Positions 25,688 through 34,329 of a stretch of 64,000 nucleotides of DNA are shown here, in pieces. The notes under the pieces were generated by a model that did no database searches, was not told the origin of the DNA, and worked only from the letters and a program-made list of their open reading frames with translations. Every line of letters starts with the position of its first letter. Positions within the stretch are counted from its first letter, which is position 1. Where the stretch lies: positions 1,550,001 through 1,614,000 of the forward strand of contig OY970386.1 of NCBI GenBank assembly GCA_963719465.1. The letters run 5' to 3'. The position numbers and the translations under genes are program-made. Source of the stretch: JALHUB01 sp963719465. GTDB lineage: Bacteria > Chloroflexota > Dehalococcoidia > DSTF01 > JALHUB01.

Positions 25688-26734
25688 TCAGCCGCCGTCT
25701 CCGGCATCCTCCGCGGCTGCCGGCGCGATCTCCGGCGCCTCGTCGACCGTCCCTGGCCGCTCCTTCTCGTTGCCGGCGTACACCGACACCCGCTTCTCCT
25801 CACCGAGAATGCCCTTCGGCCGTAGCAGCAGCACGCCGACGACAAGGATGCCGATGAGCAGGTTTCGGACGTAGAAGACGCGCGGGTCCTGCGCGTTGTT
25901 GGCGAGCGCACCGGTGCGGTCCCAGATCAGCCAGACGACCAGCGCTCCCAGAATCGCGCCTTTGTTGTTGCCGCTGCCACCGACGATGAGCATGACCCAG
26001 ATGAGGAACGTCGCAAACATGGGCACGAAGGTGTCCGGAGTGATGGCTCGGACGTAGTGGGCGTAAAGCGCGCCGCCGACGCCCATGATAAAAGCGCCCA
26101 GCATGAACGCCTGCATCTTGAAAGCGAAGATGTTCTTGCCGCTCGCTGCCGCTGTCATCTCGTCCTCGCGGATCGCCCGCAGCACGCGACCCCACGGCGA
26201 GCGGATCCCCCGCTCCACGGCCACGTAGACGATGAGCAGGACAAGTGCGGCAATGGCGAGATAGACGTACCTGTAGTCGGCCGGATCGACCAGCCCGTGC
26301 AGCGGCTGCGGAATGCCGATCATGCCACTCGTCCCGTTGACCAGCCAATTCTCGTTGACGAAGACGTGGCGAAGCGATTCGGCGACGCCGATGGTGACAA
26401 TGGCAAGGTAGTCTTCACGCAGTCGCAGCGTGGGAATGCCGACGATGAACGCCAGTATGGCGCAGACGAAGCCCGCGCCCAGGAGGCCGACAACGAACGG
26501 CAACTGATAGCCGCCGATGTACGTCTGGTAGGCGCCGCTGGCGGATTCTTTCGTCAGGATCGCCGTGGTGTAGGCGCCTACGGCAAAGAAGGCCGCCACA
26601 CCGAAGTTGAATATGCCCGTGTAGCCCCAGTGCACGTTCAGGCCGATAGCGAACACGCCGTAGATCACGACCAACGTCAGGAAGCCGGCCATATAGGCAG
26701 GGTTGATCATGTCGTGGAAGAGACTTGTTATCAC
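25688..26734 (-). CDS. livM: Branched-chain amino acid ABC permease LivM
   Basis: The 348-residue membrane protein has about 9-10 helices and the LivM landmarks GLNVHWGYTGIFNFGVAAFF, AFIVGIPTLRLREDYLAIVT, GRVLRAIREDEMTAAASGKN and IMGVGGALYAHYV. It forms the channel with LivH. The start is GTG at 26734, overlapping the livH stop as GTGA. The open frame continues upstream to 27379, but that part is only the shadow of livH. An acidic and Ala-rich cytoplasmic tail ends the protein. It is the last gene of livG-livF-livH-livM. Confidence 0.94.
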   Translation of the reverse strand: MITSLFHDMINPAYMAGFLTLVVIYGVFAIGLNVHWGYTGIFNFGVAAFFAVGAYTTAILTKESASGAYQTYIGGYQLPFVVGLLGAGFVCAILAFIVGIPTLRLREDYLAIVTIGVAESLRHVFVNENWLVNGTSGMIGIPQPLHGLVDPADYRYVYLAIAALVLLIVYVAVERGIRSPWGRVLRAIREDEMTAAASGKNIFAFKMQAFMLGAFIMGVGGALYAHYVRAITPDTFVPMFATFLIWVMLIVGGSGNNKGAILGALVVWLIWDRTGALANNAQDPRVFYVRNLLIGILVVGVLLLRPKGILGEEKRVSVYAGNEKERPGTVDEAPEIAPAAAEDAGDGG

Positions 26735-27618
26735 TGCTTCTTCGCTCCGAAAATCCCCTGCGGGCGCACGAGCAGGATGGCGAAGAGGATCACGAAGGCG
26801 ACCACCGGCTTGTAGGCCGGCGAAATCCATTCGGTCGAAAGCTCCTGCGAGACGCCGACGGTTAGGGCGCCGACAAGGGCGCCGTGGGGGCTGCCGACGC
26901 CTCCCAGGATGGCGGCGGAGAACAACGGCAGCAGGAAGTCGAAGCCCATCTCCGGCGTGAGATGAGACTGAATGCCCAGAAGCACGCCGGCGAGCCCTGC
27001 CAGCGATCCGCCGATCAGCCACGTCCAGACCACCACGTGCTCGGTGTCGATGCCGGACACGCGCGCCAGGTCCACGTTGTCGGCGGTCGCACGCATCGCC
27101 CGGCCAAGCTTGGTGCGGTAGAGCAGGTAGTATACCGCAATAACTGAGAGAATGGCGGCGGCCCCGATGAACATCTGGTCGGGCAGCAGCTTGATTCCGA
27201 ACGGGAGGTTGCGCGCCGGCTGAATTCCGGTCACGTAGAAGTGCGTGTCGGGGCCCCAGCGAAGGTAGACCACGCTTCGTACGATAATCGCCATTCCCAG
27301 CGAAGCCATGGCCAGGATGACGAGGTTGGCGTTTCTGCGACGCAGCGGCCGATAGACCAGGCGGTCGATGAGCACGCACAGCACCCCGACGGCCGCCATC
27401 GCCACCAGGATCGCCGCGATCATGGCGGGGCCAAAGGACAGGGGACCAAGGTGGCCGCCGCTCTTGAAGGCAAAGAAGGCGATGTAGGCGCCGAGGGTCA
27501 TCAGGTCGCCGTGGGCGAAGTTGGCGAACTTGAGGATGCCGTAGACCAGCGTCAGGCCGATCGCGCCCAGGGCAATGATGCTGCTGACGATAAGCCCGAC
27601 AACGATCAGCTCTGCCAT
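26731..27618 (-). CDS. livH: Branched-chain amino acid ABC permease LivH
   Basis: The 295-residue membrane protein has LivH family marks: LTLVYGILKFANFAHGDLMT near the N-terminus, RAMRATADNVDLARVSGIDT, and GGVGSPHGALVGALTVGVSQ. About eight helices are expected. It forms the inner-membrane channel with LivM, powered by LivF and LivG. The livM start overlaps its stop by 4 bases, and livF ends 9 bases upstream of its start. The neighbouring receptors show that the system imports amino acids or related small molecules. Confidence 0.94.
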   Translation of the reverse strand: MAELIVVGLIVSSIIALGAIGLTLVYGILKFANFAHGDLMTLGAYIAFFAFKSGGHLGPLSFGPAMIAAILVAMAAVGVLCVLIDRLVYRPLRRRNANLVILAMASLGMAIIVRSVVYLRWGPDTHFYVTGIQPARNLPFGIKLLPDQMFIGAAAILSVIAVYYLLYRTKLGRAMRATADNVDLARVSGIDTEHVVVWTWLIGGSLAGLAGVLLGIQSHLTPEMGFDFLLPLFSAAILGGVGSPHGALVGALTVGVSQELSTEWISPAYKPVVAFVILFAILLVRPQGIFGAKKQ

Positions 27619-27627
27619 CTTCCGCCC

Positions 27628-28335
27628 CTATCCACCCAGGTACAGTCTTCCGACCTCTTCGCTGGCGAGGAGGTTCTGGCCGGTATCCTCCATGGCGTTC
27701 TTGCCCATTACCAGCACGTAGCCGCGATGGCAGAGCGCCAGCGCTTCTCGTGCGTTCTGCTCGACGATCAGGATCGCCACGCCTTTGCGGTTGATGTCGC
27801 GGATCTTCTCCAATATGTCACCGACCATTAGCGGCGAGAGACTGGCGGTCGGTTCGTCGAGCAGCAGCAAGCGCGGCTCAAGCATGAGGGCGCGCGCGAG
27901 GGCGAGCATCTGGCGCTGGCCGCCGGAGAGCTTGCCCGCCTTCACGTTCGGACGTTCCGCGAGCGCGGGAAAGAGGCTGAAGATCTCGTCGAGGCGCCGT
28001 TTGAAGCCATTTCGGGCGATGAACGCGCCCATCTGCAGGTTCTCGACGATAGTGAGGGATGGGAAGACGTTTTCACTCTGGGGAACGAAGGAAACGCCCT
28101 TTCGCACGATCTTCTGGGGCGGCAGGCCGGTCGCGTCTTCGCCGTTGAGGAGCAGCTTGCCCTTGCGCAGCTTGAGCATCCCGAAGCACGCCTTGAGCAG
28201 CGTCGACTTGCCGGCGCCGTTGGGTCCGATGACGGAGACGATCTCTCCTTCGTCGACCAGCAGGGAGACGCCGTGGAGGATGTCCACCTCGCCGTAGCCG
28301 GTGACGATGCCGTCGGCTTCGAGGATGACGCTCAC
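27628..28335 (-). CDS. livF: Branched-chain amino acid ABC ATP-binding protein LivF
   Basis: The 235-residue ATPase has Walker A VIGPNGAGKSTLLKACFG, signature LSGGQRQMLALARALM, Walker B LLLLDEPTASLSP and switch region ILIVEQNAREALAL. The EQN sequence and the GYGEVDILHGVSL opening are typical of LivF as opposed to LivG. Its start overlaps the livG stop by 4 bases. The C-terminal YLGG is usual for the family. Confidence 0.95.
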   Translation of the reverse strand: MSVILEADGIVTGYGEVDILHGVSLLVDEGEIVSVIGPNGAGKSTLLKACFGMLKLRKGKLLLNGEDATGLPPQKIVRKGVSFVPQSENVFPSLTIVENLQMGAFIARNGFKRRLDEIFSLFPALAERPNVKAGKLSGGQRQMLALARALMLEPRLLLLDEPTASLSPLMVGDILEKIRDINRKGVAILIVEQNAREALALCHRGYVLVMGKNAMEDTGQNLLASEEVGRLYLGG

Positions 28336-29114
28336 CGGTATTGCCCTCCCAGGTAGGCCTCCAGTACGCGCTCGTCATGCGTCATTTCTTCCGGCGTGCC
28401 CTCGGCAAGCTTCTCGCCGCTGCTCATGACGATGACCGGGTTGCAGAGCCGCGCCACCAGGTCCATGTCGTGTTCGATGAGGAAGAAGGTGATTCCCGAC
28501 TCGTCGCGCAGCCGCTCGACAAGCGCGGCCAGGCTCTTCATGAGCGTCGGGTTGACGCCGGCGCCCGGCTCGTCGAGAAGGATGAGCTGCGGGTCGCACA
28601 TGAGCGTCCGCGCCAGCTCGAGAAGCTTCTTCTGGCCGGATGAAACGTTCGCCGCATATTCGTTCCGCAGGTGCCAGAGATTTACGAACTCCAGCACGTC
28701 GAGCGCCTTGTCGCGAATCTCCCGCTCCTGACGCCTGACGCGGAAAGGAAGCAGCCAGGGGTTCCATAACTTTTCGCCGGCCTGACCCGCTGGCACGACC
28801 ATCAGGTTTTCCAGCACCGTCATCTGCTTGAGTTCGCGGGGAATCTGAAACGTGCGGACGATGCCGCGGCCGAAGACCTTGTGCGGCGGCAGGCCATCGA
28901 CGCGAGCGCCGTTAAAGATTATGCGCCCCGATGTTGGCTTCAGAAAGCCAGTGATGATGTTGAACAGCGTCGTCTTGCCGGCGCCGTTCGGGCCGATGAG
29001 GCCGGTGATGGTGCCTCGCTTGACGTTGAGAGAGCACTGGTTAACGGCGCGCAGGCCCTCGAAGCTCTTGGTGACGGACTCGACACTCAGCAAGGCGCCG
29101 TTAGCGGTTGACAT
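28332..29114 (-). CDS. livG: Branched-chain amino acid ABC ATP-binding protein LivG
   Basis: The 260-residue ATPase has Walker A LIGPNGAGKTTLFNIITGF, the LivG-specific RTFQIPRELKQMTVLENLMV, signature VSSGQKKLLELARTLM, Walker B LILLDEPGAGVNP and switch FFLIEHDMDLV. It is the first gene of the operon. GAAAGGG lies before its ATG, and the 5' spacer up to 29389 shows no other gene. It partners LivF as the heterodimeric motor. Confidence 0.95.
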   Translation of the reverse strand: MSTANGALLSVESVTKSFEGLRAVNQCSLNVKRGTITGLIGPNGAGKTTLFNIITGFLKPTSGRIIFNGARVDGLPPHKVFGRGIVRTFQIPRELKQMTVLENLMVVPAGQAGEKLWNPWLLPFRVRRQEREIRDKALDVLEFVNLWHLRNEYAANVSSGQKKLLELARTLMCDPQLILLDEPGAGVNPTLMKSLAALVERLRDESGITFFLIEHDMDLVARLCNPVIVMSSGEKLAEGTPEEMTHDERVLEAYLGGQYR

Positions 29115-29389
29115 AACTGCCCTTTCAGGACGCGAAAAAGCACTTTCTAGTCACCAAATATACAATAGTTCGCGCCTACGCGCGCCACGCCGGGCGGATT
29201 GGGGAAAAGGAGGCGGAACGTGGGTGTAGGGTGGGAGATGGTATTCGGCAGCGGACAGCTTGCTGGAGCAGTCCGTTCGTCGCCGCGTCCGTGAGGCCGC
29301 ATGAGCCGGACCGCTCCAGCCAAACGCCTCGCTCCCCCGGTGACTGCCCTGTCGGGCGGATTTGAGGCGGAAACAACAGGGAATGCCGG
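29115..29389. other. Spacer upstream of livG
   Basis: No supported gene or repeat seen. It presumably carries the livG promoter on the minus strand, but I cannot point to a convincing -35/-10 pair. Confidence 0.3.
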
Positions 29390-29536
29390 CTAACTGTCTC
29401 CGCGTCTCTTGACGACGAAGGCGCCGATGACTAGCAGGACTACGAATCCGACAGCCGCGACGACTATGACGACGTTTTTGGCGTCCCAGCCTCCGCGACT
29501 GAGAGCAGCCGCCGCGGCAAGCAGCGCTGGAGGCAT
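29390..29536 (-). CDS. Small single-pass membrane protein, 48 residues
   Basis: ATG at 29536 opens a 48-residue frame (MPPALLAAAAALSRGGWDAK) followed by one hydrophobic helix (VVIVVAAVGFVVLLVIGAFV). It ends in a positively charged tail (VKRRGDS), giving an N-out/C-in topology. GAGGA lies 11 bases before the start, a weak ribosome site. The amphipathic start, single helix and basic stop-transfer tail make it look real. No family is recognised. It sits alone between livG and the SDR gene, all on the same strand. Confidence 0.45.
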   Translation of the reverse strand: MPPALLAAAAALSRGGWDAKNVVIVVAAVGFVVLLVIGAFVVKRRGDS

Positions 29537-29645
29537 TCTTGCCACAATTCCTCGCGGGAGATGGTGAGGCCGCTTGACTCAGACGCGGGGCACCACCAGC
29601 GGCCTCAGTATAAGTTGCGCCTGCGCTTCTTGTCAAAGCGCGATG

Positions 29646-30407
29646 TCACAGGTGCATCACCACGCCGCCGTCTACCACCAGTGTCTGGCCCGTCACCATG
29701 TCTGCGCCTTCGATCAGGCTCACCACTGCCTGCGCCACGTCTTCCGGCCCGCAAACGCGCTTCAGCGGAGTGAGAGACGCGACGACCCCGCGAACCGATT
29801 CGCTGCCTCCCGGTCGCGCTTCGTGCCAGCGCGTGTCGACGTAGCCGGGCGCCACGCAGTTCACGCGTATCTCGGGACCGAAGGTTTGGGCGAAGGTCAT
29901 CGTCAGATTGATGACGGCGGCTTTCGAGGCGCAGTAGGGGATCGAGCTGCCGGTGCCGGCAATTCCCGCCACTGAGGCGACATTCACGATGCAGCCGGCG
30001 CCCCGTCTCTGCATGTGCGGAACGACGGCGCGAGAGCAGAAGAAGACGCCTTTCACGTTGACGGCCAGAATTCGGTCCCAGACGGCTTCGGTTGCCGCTT
30101 CCAGGTCCTTGAAGTCGATGAAGTGGGTGATGCCGGCGTTGTTGACCAGTATATCGACGCCGGCGAAGCGCCGGACCGCTTGAGCCACCATGTCTCGGAC
30201 TTCCGCGTCCCGAGAGACGTCGGCCCGCACCAGCAGGGCGTCAACACCGAGGGCCTCGACGTCGGCGGCTGTCTGGCGCGCCTCGGCCTCTGAGCGCGAG
30301 TAGTTGACGACGACGTTGGCACCCCGTCTCGCCAAGGCGAGCGCCGTCTCCCGTCCAACGCCCACGGCCGCACCAGTGACTATTGCCGTTTTCCCGCTCA
30401 GCTCCAA
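29646..30407 (-). CDS. SDR-family NAD(P)-dependent oxidoreductase
   Basis: The 253-residue classical short-chain dehydrogenase has cofactor loop VTGAAVGVGRETALALARRG, NNAG in ILVNNAGITHF, catalytic Ser in VNVASVAGIAG, and YCASK with the active Tyr and Lys. VNCVAPGYVDT and a C-terminal VTGQTLVVDGG follow. It resembles 3-oxoacyl-ACP reductase (FabG)-like proteins. The residues VVNYSRSEAEA after strand 2 favour NADP(H), which is an inference. It is cytoplasmic and probably a single-gene transcript. The substrate is unknown. Confidence 0.92.
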   Translation of the reverse strand: MELSGKTAIVTGAAVGVGRETALALARRGANVVVNYSRSEAEARQTAADVEALGVDALLVRADVSRDAEVRDMVAQAVRRFAGVDILVNNAGITHFIDFKDLEAATEAVWDRILAVNVKGVFFCSRAVVPHMQRRGAGCIVNVASVAGIAGTGSSIPYCASKAAVINLTMTFAQTFGPEIRVNCVAPGYVDTRWHEARPGGSESVRGVVASLTPLKRVCGPEDVAQAVVSLIEGADMVTGQTLVVDGGVVMHL

Positions 30408-30579
30408 CTTGCGCCTCCTTTGTCCGATCCGTGCGCCGCTCTGGCCGCTGCCTCGAATGCTAGCTTCGGACGGCTCCTGCGGTCAATTCAGAAGGGCGCT
30501 GGGGGTTCAGGCGTTCGGATTGGCTCGCTTGGGTCGATTATTCTCTGGTACGGACGGAAGGTAGAGGAAGGGTGGAGCG

Positions 30580-31101
30580 ATGGTCATAGGTATGTGGGCG
30601 AGACGCAGCGTCCGGAGGTTCTCGACGTCTGCGCTGGCCGCGATCGTCCTCGGCGTCGCTTTGCTGGCGACCGCCGCCGGCTGCACGCCGCAGCAGGCGA
30701 TGGAAACGAACATTGCCCTGGGCCTGAACCGCTTGCGGGCGGACAATAACCTTCCGCCGCTAACTGTCGACCCGGCGCTTTCTTCCGTGGCCCGCGTCAG
30801 AGCCACGGACATGGCGACGAAGGGTTATTTCAGTCACTCGCCGCCAGACGGCTGTGATTTCCACTGTCTCTTCGCCAAGAGCAACATCACGGCTGCCTGG
30901 AGCGGAGAAGTGATCGCCTGGAACGATTACTCAGCCGCAGACACGGTTAACGAGACGCTCCGCCTGTGGCAGGATAGTCCGCCGCATTTCGCGGTTATCA
31001 CCAACCCCTGCTTCACGCGCATGGGAACTGGCGTGGCGACAGCAGCGGACGGGAAGATCTACTACGTGGCGGTGTTTGAGGGGAGGGCGCCGGGCTGTTA
31101 G
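30580..31101 (+). CDS. CAP/SCP-domain lipoprotein
   Basis: The 173-residue exported protein has a signal peptide with lipobox LATAAGC. A CAP-superfamily (SCP/PR-1-like) domain follows: LNRLRADNNLPPLTVDPAL, ATDMATKGYFSHSPPDGCDF, and near the end SPPHFAVITNPCFTRMGTG with YYVAVFEG. The His and acidic residues of the CAP cavity (YFSHS and PPHF) are present. Bacterial members are often sporulation- or envelope-linked, with unknown biochemistry. The ATG at 30580 has GGTGGAG before it. A hairpin terminator follows at 31140-31186. Confidence 0.8.
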   Translation: MVIGMWARRSVRRFSTSALAAIVLGVALLATAAGCTPQQAMETNIALGLNRLRADNNLPPLTVDPALSSVARVRATDMATKGYFSHSPPDGCDFHCLFAKSNITAAWSGEVIAWNDYSAADTVNETLRLWQDSPPHFAVITNPCFTRMGTGVATAADGKIYYVAVFEGRAPGC

Positions 31102-31139
31102 CAGCGTCGCGGCGCTAGTGCCGCAGGATTGGCGACAAG

Positions 31140-31186
31140 CCCGCCGGCCGTAAGGAACATCCCCCTTCGGCCGGCGGGTCTTGTTT
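31140..31186 (+). terminator. Terminator-like hairpin after the CAP lipoprotein gene
   Basis: Perfect 11-base arms (31140-31150 and 31168-31178) around a 17-base loop, then TCTTGTTT. It lies 38 bases past the stop codon. Confidence 0.65.
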
Positions 31187-31336
31187 CGCGCCGGTCTCCA
31201 GCAAACCCCCCTGTACTTTCGATAATCCGGACCCAAGGCCTACGGCTGTAGAGAATGGCGTGCGTCTCCCGGTGCGTAGCTGGCGAAGGACCGCCAATAA
31301 TGTTAAACTTGCTGAACACGGCATTCGACACGCGCT

Positions 31337-32695
31337 ATGATGGTAACTCCAGTCTCAGGCGACGGCGAGCTGGTAACCCGCGCCCTTAGCGGCGACAGGG
31401 CCGCGTTCGGCGAGCTGTACAATCGCTATTTCCCATCCGTCTACGATTTTCTCCTCCGAACACTGCGTAACGGCGAAGACGCGGCCGACGCGGCCCAGGA
31501 TACGTTCCAGCGCGCCGCTCGCAGCCTGGCCTCGCTTGCCAAGCCGGCGGCATTCAAGAGCTGGCTCTTCTCGATAGCGTACGGCCGAGCGATGGACCGT
31601 CTCGCCCGGCAGAAGCACCTCTCGCCTCTATCGCGGTCTCACTCGGACGCCGAACTGGCCCCGCTCCTCGAGCGCGTGGACCCGGAGCGTCTGGCGAATA
31701 CGACGGAGGCAGCGGGAACGCAGGAGGCGGCGCACCTCGTCTGGCAAGCGGCCACCGTGCTCAATCGCCGCGCCTACGCCGTGTTCGACCTCCACGTTCG
31801 CCAGGGGCTGGAGAGCGCGGAGATGGCCGAGGTGCTCGGCGTCGGCAAGGGAAACGCCTTCACCATGCTCAATCGCTTGATGCGCGCTGTGGAAGAGGTG
31901 CTCGGCGCGTACATGATTATGCAACGCGGCATCGAGAGCTGCCCGACGCTGCATCGGATCGTCGGCCGGTTCACCGTGCCGCCGCTCACACAGGACATGT
32001 GCCGCAACGTCGAGCGCCACGTCAGCAAATGCGACGTTTGCCAGCAGACGCGTCGCTCGCTGCCGGCGCCGCTGGGCCTGTTCGGCGCCTTCGCGGTCGT
32101 TACCGCTCCGGCGGGCCTGGCGGAGGGCATCTGGAAGAACGTCGAGGGCCACTGGATGCAGCCGGGACGTCGGGCGGTGAAGAAGGTGCGGCTCGGCAAG
32201 GGCCTGTGGGCGCTGGCGCGCAAGACGGAAACGGCGGAGCGCGGCTCCGGTCAGGTCTTTGGCGGGAGAGACTTGGTTCTGGTGCTGTGCGCTGTCCTGT
32301 TGCTTGCCGCTTTGCCGGTGCTGGCGATCTTCGCTCTCCCCATCAACTCCGGTTCCGGCTCGAACTCTCCTTCGGGGACGGCGTCCTACGATGCGGCGAC
32401 GAAGCGTCCGGTAATGGACACCCGCACGCCAGCCCCTACGGCGTCGGTGACGGCGACCAGGGCGCCGACGACGCCTTCACCGACGGAGATGGCGACGATA
32501 ACGCCGGTCCTGCCGGCGACGCAGCATCCCAGGGTCTTGTCGACGCCTACGCCGCCAGTGGCCAGGCCCACGCGCACGGAAGCGCCCACCGAGGTCCCGC
32601 AGCCGACGGCGACGAGCGGGCCATCGGGTCGGCCGACGCCGGTGTCGCGGCCGACGCAGACGCCGCTACCGACGCTGCTGCCACTCGTCAACTAG
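31337..32695 (+). CDS. ECF sigma factor fused to a zinc anti-sigma-like segment, membrane helix and external tail
   Basis: The 452-residue protein combines parts normally made by two genes. Residues about 10-93 are sigma region 2 (RAAFGELYNRYFPSVYDFLL, DAADAAQDTFQRA, FKSWLFSIAYGRAMDRLAR). Residues about 130-195 are sigma region 4 (VLNRRAYAVFDLHVRQGLES, AEMAEVLGVGKGNAFTMLNR). Residues about 200-240 hold cysteines C202, C222, C232 and C235 with H228 in HVSKCDVC, the H-x3-C-x2-C pattern of ZAS anti-sigma factors. One membrane helix lies at about 312-335, and residues 340-452 form a Ser/Thr/Pro-rich tail outside the cell. It could be a self-restrained, membrane-tethered sigma factor released by a redox, zinc or proteolytic signal. 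No separate anti-sigma gene adjoins it. ATG 31337 has a second Met right after it. Confidence 0.85.
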   Translation: MMVTPVSGDGELVTRALSGDRAAFGELYNRYFPSVYDFLLRTLRNGEDAADAAQDTFQRAARSLASLAKPAAFKSWLFSIAYGRAMDRLARQKHLSPLSRSHSDAELAPLLERVDPERLANTTEAAGTQEAAHLVWQAATVLNRRAYAVFDLHVRQGLESAEMAEVLGVGKGNAFTMLNRLMRAVEEVLGAYMIMQRGIESCPTLHRIVGRFTVPPLTQDMCRNVERHVSKCDVCQQTRRSLPAPLGLFGAFAVVTAPAGLAEGIWKNVEGHWMQPGRRAVKKVRLGKGLWALARKTETAERGSGQVFGGRDLVLVLCAVLLLAALPVLAIFALPINSGSGSNSPSGTASYDAATKRPVMDTRTPAPTASVTATRAPTTPSPTEMATITPVLPATQHPRVLSTPTPPVARPTRTEAPTEVPQPTATSGPSGRPTPVSRPTQTPLPTLLPLVN

Positions 32696-32745
32696 CACCT
32701 CGCCTATCTGTCGCGGCGCGCTCCGCTCCTGGCTCTGATCTGCGT

Positions 32746-34179
32746 CTAGCCTGCCCAGACGGACGGATGGCGGTTCGCCCACGGCCGCGCCTGCTCGAGT
32801 TGCGCCGCCAGCCGGAACAGCGTCGCTTCATCGCCGAAGCGACCGACGAAGTGGCTGCCGATTGGCAGGCCTTGAGCGTTCCAGTGCAGCGGCACCGACA
32901 TCGCCGGCTGACCGGTGACGTTGATGATCGGCGTGAAAGGAACGTAGGAGCCCGAACGGATGAACCCGTACAACGGGTTGTCGGGCAGCGATTCCAGGGA
33001 TCCCAGCGGCAACGGCGGCTCCGCCAGCGTCGGCGTCAGAGCAACGTCGTAGTCGAGGAAGAAGCGCTGGAGATCACGCGATATCCGCTGGAGGACCAGG
33101 ACTGCCATGAGGTAGTTGGGCCCGGTCTGCTGCCGGCCCATCTCGGCTAGGGCGCGCGTCAGCGGTTCCAGCTCGTCCGGCTCGGGGTTGCGGCCGGAGA
33201 CGAAGGTTGCCGCGTCCACGTCCTGGCCAGTGCATGCCGCCCATACGGTCATGAATGGCCCGACGGCCGCCTGGCCGCCAATATCGGCCTGCTTTTCCTC
33301 GACGTGGTGGCCGAGGTCGGCGCAGAGCTTCGCCGCGTCCTGTACGGCGGCTACGCAGTCGGGATGGACATCGCTGCCGGTAGGAGACTGGGTCGTGAAG
33401 GCTATGCGCAGCTTTCCCGGGTCGGCGCCGACCTCCTGGAGATAGGGCCGAGCCGGCGGCGGTGCCCAGTAGGGGTCACCGACATCGGGGCCGCAGGTCG
33501 CGTCGAGCAGCGCCGCGCTGTCGCGGACCGAGCGTGTGAGCGCGTGGTCGACGACAAGGCCGCCCCAAAAGTCGCCGAAGTCCGGGCCTAGCGGGACGCG
33601 GGCGCGCGTGGGCTTGAGGCCGAAGAGGCCGCAACAGGAAGCGGGAATGCGGATGGAGCCGCCGCCATCGTTGCCGTGGGCCATGGCGACCATGCCGGAT
33701 GCGACCGCAGCCGCCGTTCCGCCGCTGGAGCCACCGGCGCTGTGCTCTACGTTCCAGGGGTTGCGCGTCGGGCCGAAGAAGTGCGGCTCGGTCGTCGGCA
33801 GAATGCCGAACTCAGGCGCGTTCGTCTTTCCGAGGATAATCAGACCGGCCTGCTTTTGCCGACGGACTAGCTCGCTGTCGTGGTCGGGCACGTAGTCCTT
33901 AAGGAAGGCCGAGCCCCAAGTCATGCGAACGCCGGCGTAAGACGCGAGGATGTCCTTCAGAAGAAAAGGAACGCCGGTGAAGGGGCCTTCCGGCAGCGGC
34001 CCCGAGGCCGCCCGCCGGGCCAGGTCGAACATCGGCGTGATGACGGCGTTGACCTGCGGATTGAGCCGTTCAATTCGCGCGATAGCCGCCTCTACGAGCT
34101 CGGTGGGCTTAACTTGCTTCTTCCTCACCAGTTCCGCTTGTGCCGTGGCGTCGAGAGTTACGAAGTCATCCATGATCAT
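32746..34179 (-). CDS. Amidase (amidase signature family)
   Basis: The 477-residue enzyme carries the Ser-cisSer-Lys triad of the amidase signature family: Lys in PFLLKDILASYAG, the GGSSGGTAAAVASG motif, and the nucleophile region GNDGGGSIRIPASCCGLFG. FGLKPTRARV and DHALTRSVRDSAALLD are also typical. It hydrolyses amide bonds of unknown substrates (the family includes acylamidases, nitrile-derived amidases and GatA). No GatB/GatC neighbour is present, so it is unlikely to be the tRNA amidotransferase subunit. The start is ATG 34179, with another ATG two codons on. It is cytoplasmic. Confidence 0.92.
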   Translation of the reverse strand: MIMDDFVTLDATAQAELVRKKQVKPTELVEAAIARIERLNPQVNAVITPMFDLARRAASGPLPEGPFTGVPFLLKDILASYAGVRMTWGSAFLKDYVPDHDSELVRRQKQAGLIILGKTNAPEFGILPTTEPHFFGPTRNPWNVEHSAGGSSGGTAAAVASGMVAMAHGNDGGGSIRIPASCCGLFGLKPTRARVPLGPDFGDFWGGLVVDHALTRSVRDSAALLDATCGPDVGDPYWAPPPARPYLQEVGADPGKLRIAFTTQSPTGSDVHPDCVAAVQDAAKLCADLGHHVEEKQADIGGQAAVGPFMTVWAACTGQDVDAATFVSGRNPEPDELEPLTRALAEMGRQQTGPNYLMAVLVLQRISRDLQRFFLDYDVALTPTLAEPPLPLGSLESLPDNPLYGFIRSGSYVPFTPIINVTGQPAMSVPLHWNAQGLPIGSHFVGRFGDEATLFRLAAQLEQARPWANRHPSVWAG

Positions 34180-34329
34180 ACCCTTTCAGTTGTCGCTCTG
34201 CGTAGAGTGATTGTGCTTTAGCTTGGGGTCGCCGTCAAGCGCTAGCCCTGCGGCTGGCCTTAATGACTGCGGACAACGTTAAAGACTGGCAGGATTGTGC
34301 CGTTACTGATTTAGGAGGCGCTTGCTCTT

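Noticed and set aside
26735..27379. Longer N-terminus for LivM
   Set aside because: The extra part is the antiphase shadow of livH; GTG 26734 overlaps the livH stop as expected for this operon.
32746..34179. GatA subunit of the tRNA amidotransferase
   Set aside because: The amidase signature is shared, but no gatB/gatC is adjacent and the sequence around the triad is closer to general amidases.
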